This document shows positions 53,801-61,671 of a stretch of DNA of 64,000 nt, one piece after another. Positions within the stretch are counted from its first letter, which is position 1; each line of letters begins with the position of its first letter. Source of the stretch: JADHLJ01 sp038146985 (GTDB lineage: Bacteria; Pseudomonadota; Alphaproteobacteria; Thalassobaculales; Thalassobaculaceae); contig JAYQSQ010000010.1 in NCBI GenBank assembly GCA_038146985.1, forward strand, positions 124,001 through 188,000, read 5' to 3'. The translations under genes were made by a program, and so were the position numbers. Under the pieces are notes generated by a model that was not told where the DNA came from, ran no database searches, and saw only the letters and a list, made by a program, of their open reading frames with translations.

Positions 53801-55227
53801 GTGCCGGTGTTCACCGATGCGTCCCCCCGTATCGCGGCGGGACCTGAGGCCGCCCGGAAGCCGGACAAGATCAACATTCCATCCGAGAAGCCGAACTGTG
53901 TATCGGCGGTGAGGTCTCCTCCGATCGCGCCCGCCGGCATGCCCGGTATCGCGAGCCCGGAAACCGTTAGCGACCCGGTTCCTTCGGCCGACACGGCTCT
54001 GCCCGCCGCAAACTCCGCTTCGACGCGGCCTTCCAGGCGCGCCGCCCCGTTCCCTGCGTAAGCCGGCCCGTCTGCGTGAAAGCCGGCCTTTACCATCGGT
54101 TTCAGCAGCGGCCCCGACAGGGCAACCCGAAGGCCCGCCGCCGCGAGGCTGAGGCCGGGCACCAGATCGCCGGGCAAGGATGTGTTGCGCAGATCGGCGG
54201 CCAGATCCGCCTCGAGCGTTCCCGCCGCGAGGTCGAGGCTTGCTGAGCCGGATGCCGAAGCCTCCGCCGCGTCGATCTTGAGGGCGGTCACCGTTACCTG
54301 GGTCATATCCGGGTCCAGCGATGCGGCGAGTGCATAGCTGAAAGACCCGGAGAGGGCCGGGCGCAGGTCCTGTGGGACCAGGGCCGAAACCGTGGCCGTG
54401 CCCTCGACGTTCAGCGCCAGCGGCTGGAGTGAGGAAAGCCGGATGACGCCTTGCGCGCCGAGAGTCTCCCCCGCCGTTATCCCGAAGCGGGCCTCGAAAC
54501 CGGCCACCGGTCCGTCTCCGTCCAGGGTCACCGTGATTCCCGGATATCCCGGCAGTCCCAGCAACTTCGAGATCCAGCCACCCTCGGCGCTTTCGCCCTT
54601 GATCGACGCGCTGAGCCGCGACAGGGCCGCGTCGCTGGCCAGACGGCCCTCGATGGTGCCGTCGCCGTCGAGGCGGGCGATGCTGAAACCGGCATCGATC
54701 CCGGTTTCGGGATGCACCGAGGACTTCGCGGTAACCGCCAGCGACACTGTTTCCCCTGCCAGCGCCGGCTCGAGAACCAAAGGCATCACCGACAACGCGC
54801 GGACCGAAATGGGAATGCCGGGGAGCATCGAGGACGGCGACGCGTCCGGTTTGGGGGCCGCGTCCGCCGCCGAGGCCGGGGTTTCCGGAGCGCGCAGGAC
54901 CCGCACGTCTTCCAGCGCGATGGTCTCGAACGCCAGGCGCCGGTCCAGCAACGCTCCCGCATCAAGGTTCAAGCGGGCCCGGCCAAGACGCAGGAACGCG
55001 CCGTTTGCATCGCCGACGGACACATCCTCCACCATCACCTCGAAAGGCAGCTTGCCGGACAGCCGTCCGATGGAGAGCGCCCAGCCTTGGGAATCGGCGG
55101 CGGTCACGGCGGCGCGGACGAGCAGCGAGCGGCCGCTGTCGGTGCGCAGCAGGCCCATCAGCCCGGCCGCGATCACCAGGATCAGGGCCAGGAGCGTCCC
55201 CGCGATCCATATGGATTTGCGCGCCAT
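50893..55227 (-). CDS. tamB: Translocation and assembly module protein TamB
   Basis: A 1444-residue envelope protein, near the top of the family size. An N-terminal anchor (IWIAGTLLALILVIAAGLMG) places it in the inner membrane with the rest in the periplasm. The long body is beta-rich repeats (AsmA/DUF490-like). The C-terminal DUF490 domain is recognisable (LDLKFTAPGKIFVRGRGLDS, LASIDPVRGGFEFAGRRFE-like sequence, VEGTVGSSSESTLGIQRRWE) and the last residue is aromatic. TamB bridges the envelope, working with TamA in autotransporter insertion and lipid transport. It begins two bases after the tamA stop. Confidence 0.92.
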   Translation of the reverse strand: MARKSIWIAGTLLALILVIAAGLMGLLRTDSGRSLLVRAAVTAADSQGWALSIGRLSGKLPFEVMVEDVSVGDANGAFLRLGRARLNLDAGALLDRRLAFETIALEDVRVLRAPETPASAADAAPKPDASPSSMLPGIPISVRALSVMPLVLEPALAGETVSLAVTAKSSVHPETGIDAGFSIARLDGDGTIEGRLASDAALSRLSASIKGESAEGGWISKLLGLPGYPGITVTLDGDGPVAGFEARFGITAGETLGAQGVIRLSSLQPLALNVEGTATVSALVPQDLRPALSGSFSYALAASLDPDMTQVTVTALKIDAAEASASGSASLDLAAGTLEADLAADLRNTSLPGDLVPGLSLAAAGLRVALSGPLLKPMVKAGFHADGPAYAGNGAARLEGRVEAEFAAGRAVSAEGTGSLTVSGLAIPGMPAGAIGGDLTADTQFGFSDGMLILSGFRAASGPAAIRGDASVNTGTGTVDFSAMATHDALAAVVPGLKSGRLEADLHGQFDGALLTLQLGGSARNLGTGDPGLDRVLAGETALWVSARQQSATLWELSSAEIDNPGARISASGLVDQAALTGDVTAEIQMDDLARLDPSGTLEAGAARLGAAIKGGLETAEMTWELSATGLAARGYEIPRVAAKGSLHAEGLAARGDAAISAETPLGPAEARTGLAWDGRRLAFTDITVRRGGDTVGGALSLMPSPLAVTGALDVAIASLADWGKLAGVVIDGGATARLEASEAGGKQRLGWDVASRARIAGKEPTTVDRVDVSGTLDDAFGDPRLNATVTVTGAARGQVRAERIDLSAHGALDAPAFELQASGAASGIPLRGAAAGSIALGDAPRLALSRFELAGREPMIRLLRPGGATLQGDGGVLEPLSLALFGGKLEAAGSVKDGRVAGQLAVENVSLPAVATLFGATLTAGTLNASGDLSGPLATPNGKLDLALKDVSGFGSADAGLPPVTLAVTARLDEGALDARASLSGIGEVPFEARLATRLPDGDPVVPLEAGLQWRGSLGNLAAALPLDGNLIRGDAEIDLAFAGGLDTSDGSVMPDRTSGRILLRDGRVENFLSGAILDPLSASVTLDGTRLVIQSFEAGDTGGGTARISGAVDLAEPSRPKLALEAVLREMTVARRDDANVQLDARIAVNSKGERILVSGEITNHKTEIQLVGALPAGVEELAVEEVRDGKPVPKDEEASAPPTEAPPVDLDLKFTAPGKIFVRGRGLDSEWGGEVEISGTVAAPRLLGSIDPVRGGFEFAGRRFELGEGGIGFSGGETIEPALNLSAIHRGADFTAVARITGSASQPEIELTSDPPYPEDEILAKILFGKFTARLTATEALQLAQSTRTLLSGEPGALDKIRGALGVDVLTFAPGASENELGRLKAGKYVRDDLFVGVEQGTAAGSTRSVVEWNLTPKITVEGTVGSSSESTLGIQRRWEY

Positions 55228-55229
55228 CG

Positions 55230-57026
55230 CTAGAAGGCCTGCCCGATGGAGATATAGAACTGGAAACGGTCGTCGATCCCGTCGCGCCGGTCGAGGGGAA
55301 AGGCCACGTCCAGGCGGATCGGTCCGATCGGCGTGACGTAGCGCAGGCCCAAGCCCGCGGCCCAGCGCAGATCCTCATCGAAGCCCGGCAGGGTCGTCTT
55401 GTAGACCTGTCCGCCGTCGACGAACGGGACGACGCCGATGGTCTCGGTCACCAACAGGCGGATTTCCGCGCCGACCTCCGCAACCGAGCGGCCGCCGGTC
55501 GGGTCTCCGTTGGAATCGAGCGGGCCGACCCGGCGAAACTCGTACCCCCGGATCGAGGAACCACCGCCCGCATAGAAGCGCTTGTTGGCCGGGACATCCC
55601 GCAGATCATCCGCGAGGATGGAGCCGAACCGCACCCGCGCCGCCGCGACGGCACGCGGCGTGCCCAACATCTGATAGGCGGCGGCGCTCACCTCGCCGAC
55701 CACGAAACCGGAAGAGGATTCCGAAAGGCTCGCCCAGGGGGTCGTCGTCGCCGTGAAGCGGGTACCGGTCGTCGCGTCCAGGGGCGAGTCCCTGGTATCA
55801 CGGATGAAGCCCAGCGGCACGCCCAGAAGCGCGAAGTAGGAATCGTCCCGGCTGTCCGACAGCGATGAGAGCTCTCCGGCGAGGCCGACGCTGGTCGTGT
55901 AGATATCGGCGCTTTGACGCTCCAGGGCGACCAGTCCGGAAAGCGAGCTTTCCTCGAAGGCGTCGCTGTCCTCGTGCCGGGCGGTGGTGGAGGCGGCGAA
56001 TGTCTGTCCCCGCTTCAAGAACTCCGGCTTGCGAAAACTCAGGACCGCTTCCTGTTTCAGGCTGGAAACCGTGGTCTCCGCCTTGACGGTTTCGCCGCCG
56101 CCGAAGAAGTTACGGTGCTGCCAGCCGGCATTGGCCGAGAGGAACTCGTCCGAACTGGTGACCCGCAGCCCCAGCGCCACGGTCCGCCGGTCCCGCTCCT
56201 CCACCTTCAGGGTGACCGGCAGGCGGCCTGTCTCGTCTGGAACATCACCGGCATCGACAAGCACCGTCGAGAACACGCCTGTCTCATTCATTTTGGTCTT
56301 CAGATCCTTCAGGACATCCGGATCATAGGGACGGTCGACCCGCCAATCGGCAAGAACGCGGACATAGGATTCCCGCACCTGATCAAGCCCTTCGATCGAC
56401 AGGGCGCCGAAGGTCGCCGGTTGGCCGGGCTCCAGAAGGAGTTGCGTTGAAAGCGTGGTCCGGTCGTGATCGACGGTGTGCCGCGCCTCGGCGATACGGG
56501 GAGCCGGATAACCGGCGCGCCGGGCGATGGCCAGGATCGCGTCCTCCGCCGCCTTGAGCCGGGAGGCCTCGGCCGGCATGCCGATCTCGATGCCGATATC
56601 CGCCAGGGCGACCGCGATGGCCGGGTCGCCCGCCGCTCCGGTTCGCTCGATCGCGAACGCCTCGATCAGATAGACCGGCCCCGTCTCGACGGTGAGAACC
56701 GCCGCCACCGGGGCAGCAGCCTCGTCAACTTGCCCTTCAACGGCGGCGTCGTAGAATCCGCGCGAGCGCAGGGCCTTCAGCAAACGATCGCGGTCGTCTT
56801 GCAAGCGGCGGCGCAGCATGGCGAGGCTTGCCACCTCGCGATCCTGGAACTGTCGGGTTTGCGAAACCTCCTCCAGCAACGCGCGCAGATCCTCCGGCAT
56901 CTGGCCGTCAATCCGGGTGACGTAGTGCAACGGCGCGGTTGACTGGGCCGCCGCGGAACCGGCGCCGATCGCCGGGGCCAGTGAAACGGCAATCAGGACC
57001 AGCCAAATGAGGTGCCGTGAAATCAA
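55230..57026 (-). CDS. tamA: Outer membrane autotransporter assembly factor TamA (Omp85)
   Basis: A 598-residue Omp85 protein: signal peptide (residues 1-27, ending AIGAGSAAAQS), POTRA-like domains (LLEPGQPATFGALSIEGLDQ, RESYVRVLADWRVDRPYDPD) and a C-terminal beta-barrel with the conserved loop motif GGSSIRGYEFRRVG and an outer-membrane ending (FQFYISIGQAF). It partners TamB, its immediate downstream neighbour, to insert proteins such as autotransporters into the outer membrane. The start is the ATG before MISRHLIWLVL. Confidence 0.93.
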   Translation of the reverse strand: MISRHLIWLVLIAVSLAPAIGAGSAAAQSTAPLHYVTRIDGQMPEDLRALLEEVSQTRQFQDREVASLAMLRRRLQDDRDRLLKALRSRGFYDAAVEGQVDEAAAPVAAVLTVETGPVYLIEAFAIERTGAAGDPAIAVALADIGIEIGMPAEASRLKAAEDAILAIARRAGYPAPRIAEARHTVDHDRTTLSTQLLLEPGQPATFGALSIEGLDQVRESYVRVLADWRVDRPYDPDVLKDLKTKMNETGVFSTVLVDAGDVPDETGRLPVTLKVEERDRRTVALGLRVTSSDEFLSANAGWQHRNFFGGGETVKAETTVSSLKQEAVLSFRKPEFLKRGQTFAASTTARHEDSDAFEESSLSGLVALERQSADIYTTSVGLAGELSSLSDSRDDSYFALLGVPLGFIRDTRDSPLDATTGTRFTATTTPWASLSESSSGFVVGEVSAAAYQMLGTPRAVAAARVRFGSILADDLRDVPANKRFYAGGGSSIRGYEFRRVGPLDSNGDPTGGRSVAEVGAEIRLLVTETIGVVPFVDGGQVYKTTLPGFDEDLRWAAGLGLRYVTPIGPIRLDVAFPLDRRDGIDDRFQFYISIGQAF

Positions 57027-57099
57027 GGGGTTTCCGCCTATGAACCGACTCTCGGGCCCGATTAACCGATGACCATCCGATGCGTGGCCGGGTCCGATA

Positions 57100-58347
57100 T
57101 CACTTGTCCTTTACGGCCGGCTCGGTAAGAGGGTCGAGCGTCGCGACGGTTTGAGCAATGACGATCGATTCCGCGAACGGCGCGCGCTCCTCCTCCGGCC
57201 TGCGCTCGCGCCGTCCCAGACGGTAGACAGCGAATCCGGCCATCGAGATATGGGTAACGGCGGTGAAGAAGTAAAGCCCTTCCGGCCCCACAAGGCGCAT
57301 CGCCGCCGACGCGATCAGCGGGCCGACGATCGCGCCGGCGGCATAAAGCAGCAAAAGGCCGCTCGACGCTTCGACGAAGCCGCCGGCTTCCACCGAGTCG
57401 TTCATATGCGCCGCGCAGATCGCATAGAGCGGGAAGGCGAACAGTCCGAACAGGAACGAGAAAATATAGGCCCCGTTGTCCCATTGCTGGCCGAAGAAAC
57501 TCATTCCGAGGCCCATGGCTGCCGAGCCGATGCAAATGATGACGATGACCTTGCGGCGGTCGATCTTGTCCGAGAGATGGCCGAAGGGCCATTGTCCCAG
57601 CGCGCCGGCGATGACGGCGATGCTCATGAAGATGGCCACCCCGGAGGCGCCGCCCAGCGTGCTGTTGCTCTGCGCGAAAACCGGCGCCAGGGACCAGAAG
57701 GACCCGTTGGCGAGCCCGACCACCAGCGCGCCGATGAAACCGACCGGCGAGGAGCGGTAGAGATGGCCAATCCGTATCGCCACCGACGCGATCGGCGCTG
57801 GTGCCGGCGCGGTGGTCAGGGCGACCGGCAGGGCGGCGAGCGAGACCAGGATCGAGGAAATCGCGAATAGCGGAAAACCCTTGGGGTCGGCCAGGGTCAT
57901 CATCATCTGGCCGATCGTCAGCATGATCAGATTGATGATCGTGTAGACCGAGAACACCAGCCCCCGGGTTTCATTGGTGGATTTCTCGTTCAGCCAGCTC
58001 TCGATCACCATGTAGAGCACGGCGAAACAGAAGCCGGTGATCGCCCGGATCGGCCACCACAGGGCCGGCACCAGCACCAGCGCGTGTACCAGCGCCACGG
58101 TGGACGCCAGCGAGACCATGGCGGCAAAGGCCCGGATATGGCCCACCCGGCGCACCACATAGGGACCGAAATAGCAGCCGGCCGCAAATCCCGTGAAATA
58201 GAACGACCCGAGGATGCCGATATCGGTGGTCGAGAACAGCTCCAGCTGGGCGCGCACCGGAAGCAGCGTGCCTTGCAGGCCGTTGCCCATGAGCAGGAAA
58301 ACCACGCTGAGCAGCAACGCGGAAACGGGGGCGAGCATGGCAATCAT
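57100..58347 (-). CDS. MFS transporter
   Basis: A 415-residue major facilitator protein with about 12 predicted membrane segments, for example LLLSVVFLLMGNGLQGTL, FYFTGFAAGCYFGPYVVRRV and FIGALVVGLANGSFWSLAPV. The cytoplasmic motif-A-like loop is GHLSDKIDRRKVIVI. It resembles the YcaD/UMF-type uptake or efflux proteins; the substrate cannot be predicted. The start ATG lies in MIAMLAP. The gene is upstream of tamA on the same strand with a 73-bp gap, but has its own probable promoter upstream. Confidence 0.88.
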   Translation of the reverse strand: MIAMLAPVSALLLSVVFLLMGNGLQGTLLPVRAQLELFSTTDIGILGSFYFTGFAAGCYFGPYVVRRVGHIRAFAAMVSLASTVALVHALVLVPALWWPIRAITGFCFAVLYMVIESWLNEKSTNETRGLVFSVYTIINLIMLTIGQMMMTLADPKGFPLFAISSILVSLAALPVALTTAPAPAPIASVAIRIGHLYRSSPVGFIGALVVGLANGSFWSLAPVFAQSNSTLGGASGVAIFMSIAVIAGALGQWPFGHLSDKIDRRKVIVIICIGSAAMGLGMSFFGQQWDNGAYIFSFLFGLFAFPLYAICAAHMNDSVEAGGFVEASSGLLLLYAAGAIVGPLIASAAMRLVGPEGLYFFTAVTHISMAGFAVYRLGRRERRPEEERAPFAESIVIAQTVATLDPLTEPAVKDK

Positions 58348-58518
58348 GAAGTCGTCGGCCCAGCGGTGAGGATCAGGTCAACCTATCACAAAACTCGGGC
58401 GCGTTGCCGGGCAGGCGGTGCCCTGGACTTGCGCGATCGGGCGGGTTTATGTCACGTCGGTCGGGTGAAAAACAGAAAAACCGCGATCTGGCGCCGCTGC
58501 GGCGCGTAAGGAGAAGAC

Positions 58519-59451
58519 ATGGCCGGTCAGGGATTGGAAACGCTCCCCTTCATCAGCGAGGCGCGGATCGCCGGCGTGCTCGAGTGGACCCCACTGATCG
58601 ACGCCGTCGAACGGGCGATGATCGATTTCTCCGCGGGCAGGGTCGAACAGCCGGTCCGCCAGATGGTGCCGGTGCCCGGCCATGACGCGATCATCGCCGC
58701 CATGCCGGCGGTCGGCGAGGCGATGGCGGTCAAGGTCGTCACCCTCTACCACGACAACGCCCGCAAGGGCATCCCGACCCATCAGGCGGTGATCCTGGTC
58801 TTCGACAAGGAGAACGGCGCGCCGCTGGCGGTTCTCGACGGCCGTCTGATCACCGAAATGCGCACCGCCGCAGGATCCGCCGCGGCCGCGCGCGCCCTGG
58901 CGCCAGCCGAGCCGGGAGCCGTCACCATCATGGGAAGCGGCCACCAGGCCCGCGCCCACGCCGCCGCCCTCGCCACGGTTCGGCCGATCGGCGAGCTGAG
59001 GCTCTGGGCCCGGGACCGGGCGGCGGGACGCGCGCTGGCCGAGGAGATCGGTGCCACCTTCTTCGCCGACCCGGAGCAGGCGGCGCGGGATGCCGGTATC
59101 ATCGCCTGCACGACCTCGGCCAAGCAGCCGATCCTCGATGGCGCCTGGATCAGGCCCGGCGCCTTCGTGACCGCCGTGGGCTGGAACGGCCATGACGGGC
59201 GCGAGCTCGACGACGCGGCGATGGCGAATACCGTCATTGTCGAATCGACTGCCGCCGCGAAGGATCAGGCCGGCAATATCCGTGGATCGGGCTGCGCGAT
59301 CTTCGCGGAAATCGGCGAGATCTACGCCGGCACCAAGTCCGTCCCCAAGGGCGCGACCATCGTCTACGATTCGGTCGGTATCGCGATCATGGATGTCGCC
59401 GCCGCGAAGCTCGCCTATGATCTGGTCCAGCGCGCCGACGCGGCCGGCTAA
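58519..59451 (+). CDS. Ornithine cyclodeaminase/alanine dehydrogenase family protein
   Basis: A 310-residue member of the OCD/mu-crystallin family: FISEARIAGVLEWTPLIDAV, HDAIIAAMPAVGEAMAVKVV, LDGRLITEMRTAAGSAAAAR, TIMGSGHQARAHAAALATV (nucleotide site) and FVTAVGWNGHDGRELDDA. Substrates range from ornithine to ketimines and alanine; none can be chosen here. AAGGAGAAGAC lies before the ATG at 58519. Its last four bases overlap the convergent SDR end. Confidence 0.89.
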   Translation: MAGQGLETLPFISEARIAGVLEWTPLIDAVERAMIDFSAGRVEQPVRQMVPVPGHDAIIAAMPAVGEAMAVKVVTLYHDNARKGIPTHQAVILVFDKENGAPLAVLDGRLITEMRTAAGSAAAARALAPAEPGAVTIMGSGHQARAHAAALATVRPIGELRLWARDRAAGRALAEEIGATFFADPEQAARDAGIIACTTSAKQPILDGAWIRPGAFVTAVGWNGHDGRELDDAAMANTVIVESTAAAKDQAGNIRGSGCAIFAEIGEIYAGTKSVPKGATIVYDSVGIAIMDVAAAKLAYDLVQRADAAG

Positions 59452-60218
59452 ATGCTCCGGAAGCCACCGTCGGCCATGACGATGCCGCCGGTCACATAGG
59501 CGGCGAGATCCGAGGCCAGGAAGATCGCGGGGCCGACGATGTCGCTCGGCTTGCCGGCGCGGCCCAACGGCGTGTGCTCCAGCACCTTCTGCACCATGTC
59601 GGGATTGGCGTCCCGCGCCGCCTTGTTGAGCGGCGTCTCGATCAGGCCAGGGCCGATGGCGTTGACCCGCACGCCGTCGCGCCCGAGTTCCGCCGCCAGG
59701 GCCCGGGTCATGCCGAGGACCCCGTGCTTGGAGGTGGTATAGGCCGCCGAATTTGGCCACCGGACATGCACGAAGGACTGGATCGAGCCGATATTGATGA
59801 CCCGGCCCCTGGTCTCGCGAAGCTGCTCGACGAAGGCATGGGTGACGTTGAAGACGCCCTTGAGGTTCACTTCGAGAATGTCGTCCCAGTCCTTGGCGAC
59901 CTGCGCCTTATCGCCAACGAAGGGCGTGCGGCGATTGATCCCGGCGTTGTTGACCAGGATCGAGACCTTGCCGAGCGCGCCCGCGACCTCTCCCGCCGCC
60001 GCATCGCAGGCCGCGCGGTCCGTCACATCCATCTTGACGCTAATCGCCTTGCCGCCCTTGGCGGTAATCGCTTTGGCGGTGGCCGCGCCCGCCGCGTCGT
60101 TCACATCCACGACCGCGACCGATGCGCCCTGTTCGGCATAGCCGAGCGCGATCGCCTCGCCGATGCCCGACCCGCCGCCGGTGACGACCGCCACATGGCC
60201 TTCCAGTAGTCCGCTCAC
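59448..60218 (-). CDS. SDR family oxidoreductase
   Basis: A 256-residue classical SDR of the gluconate 5-dehydrogenase/3-oxoacyl-reductase type: VAVVTGGGSGIGEAIALGYA, LVNNAGINRRTPFV, GSIQSFVHVRWPNSAAYTTS (catalytic Ser), the Y-x-x-x-K site in AAYTTSKHGVLG, and VTGGIVMADGGFRS at the end. The start is a GTG at 60218 with AAGGA eight bases upstream. It may work with the ornithine cyclodeaminase-like or luciferase-like neighbours, but this is only positional. Confidence 0.9.
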   Translation of the reverse strand: MSGLLEGHVAVVTGGGSGIGEAIALGYAEQGASVAVVDVNDAAGAATAKAITAKGGKAISVKMDVTDRAACDAAAGEVAGALGKVSILVNNAGINRRTPFVGDKAQVAKDWDDILEVNLKGVFNVTHAFVEQLRETRGRVINIGSIQSFVHVRWPNSAAYTTSKHGVLGMTRALAAELGRDGVRVNAIGPGLIETPLNKAARDANPDMVQKVLEHTPLGRAGKPSDIVGPAIFLASDLAAYVTGGIVMADGGFRSI

Positions 60219-60247
60219 GTCGGTATTCCTTCCCTGTTCATCCGGTT

Positions 60248-61489
60248 TCAGCCGCCCTTGGCGAGTTTCGCGAGGTCGGGGCCGGCATGCGGGCCGAGCG
60301 CCGCCGCCACGCCGACCTTGGTGTCCTTCAGCGCCGCCGCGGCACGCGGGTTCTCCATGATCTTGTTCAGGATGCCCTGCTGCGCCTGGGCGAAGCTTTC
60401 CCGATGCGCGATGACATGTTCGCGGGACTCCCGATACGCGTCGAGCAGGCCGTTCATCTCCGGCGCGACATAGCGCATCACCAGATCCCAGCTTCGCAGC
60501 GTGTTCTCCCGGCTCGCCCAGTCATGCACGAAGCCGATGGTCACGCCGAACCCGCCGGTAAGCGCAACTAGGTCGCGCAGCCTCTTGACCAGATCGTCCG
60601 GGGTGCCGATCACCACGGTCGCGCCTTCCGAGAAGGCGACCCGGTCGACACCCTCGTTCGGGGTCTTGAAGGCGGTGACACCGGGCCGCTGCAAGGTCGC
60701 GACATTGTATTCGTTGTGCCAGTGGAAAAGCCCGTCCTTGCACTGGGCGATGGCTTCCTCGCGGGTTTCCGCCAGATGCCATTGCAGGACGATCCGCCAG
60801 TTCCGGCGGTCGACGGCGTTGCCGTGCTTGGTTCCGGATTCCTCGGCGAAGGACCATTGGGTCGGCAGGGCGTTCAGACCCTCGGTGGACATCGAGCCGA
60901 TCGAGAGCACGCCGGTATCGTACTTGCCGGCCAGCGTCATGCCGGAAGGGCTGACCATCGAGGCGACGACGAAGGGCATATCCTCCTGGAGCGGCAGAAG
61001 ATGCAGGCGTGCGTCGTTCAGCGTGAACCAGTCGGACTTGTGGCTGAACCGCTCGTCGCCCCGCAGCAGGCGGCGGATCACACCGAGCGCCTCGTCCTGG
61101 CGGTCGCGCTGGGTGGTCGGGTCGATCCCGAGCACATAGGCATCCGAGGGCAGCGCGCCGGGCCCGGAGCCGAAGATCGCCCGGCCGCCGGTCATGTGGT
61201 CGAGCTGCACCATGCGCTGGGCCACGATGAAGGGGTGATGGTAGGGCAGCGAGACCACGCCGGTGCCGAGCTTGATCCGGTGGGTGCGCTCGCCGGCGGC
61301 GGCCAGGAACATGTCGGGCGACGCGATGGTCTCCCAGCCCGTCGAATGATGCTCGCCGCACCAGAATTCGTCGAAGCCCAGCTTGTCCAGCCGTTCCACG
61401 AAATCCAGATCGGACCGGAATTGCAGCATCGGGTGTTCGCCGATCGGGTGGTGGGGCGCCAGGAACGCGCCAAATTTCATACGGGTCAC
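60248..61489 (-). CDS. LLM class flavin-dependent oxidoreductase
   Basis: A 413-residue bacterial luciferase-like monooxygenase: MKFGAFLAPHHPIGEHPMLQ, DKLGFDEFWCGEHHSTGWET (flavin-domain His), IKLGTGVVSLPYHHPF, GRAIFGSGPGALPSDAYVLG. FMN- or F420-dependent relatives oxidise alkanesulfonates, long-chain alkanes or amines; the substrate here is unknown. The GTG at 61489 is used because GGAGAG lies about six bases before it; an ATG at 61480 is the alternative and matches the family N-terminus. It diverges from the sensor kinase. Confidence 0.9.
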   Translation of the reverse strand: MTRMKFGAFLAPHHPIGEHPMLQFRSDLDFVERLDKLGFDEFWCGEHHSTGWETIASPDMFLAAAGERTHRIKLGTGVVSLPYHHPFIVAQRMVQLDHMTGGRAIFGSGPGALPSDAYVLGIDPTTQRDRQDEALGVIRRLLRGDERFSHKSDWFTLNDARLHLLPLQEDMPFVVASMVSPSGMTLAGKYDTGVLSIGSMSTEGLNALPTQWSFAEESGTKHGNAVDRRNWRIVLQWHLAETREEAIAQCKDGLFHWHNEYNVATLQRPGVTAFKTPNEGVDRVAFSEGATVVIGTPDDLVKRLRDLVALTGGFGVTIGFVHDWASRENTLRSWDLVMRYVAPEMNGLLDAYRESREHVIAHRESFAQAQQGILNKIMENPRAAAALKDTKVGVAAALGPHAGPDLAKLAKGG

Positions 61490-61671
61490 GGATCTCTCCA
61501 GATTTTCGGTAAGGGGCGCAGAGGGGTGATGGTCCAAGTTAGTCCGATAGCGCTGCCACGGATAGCCGGAACTGAAGCGCGACCGCGTGGACCAGGCGCA
61601 AATCACGGTTATCGAATTCTTAACCCTTGCGGGCGATTTTGATCGGTCACGGGGTAACGGATTTCGTTGGA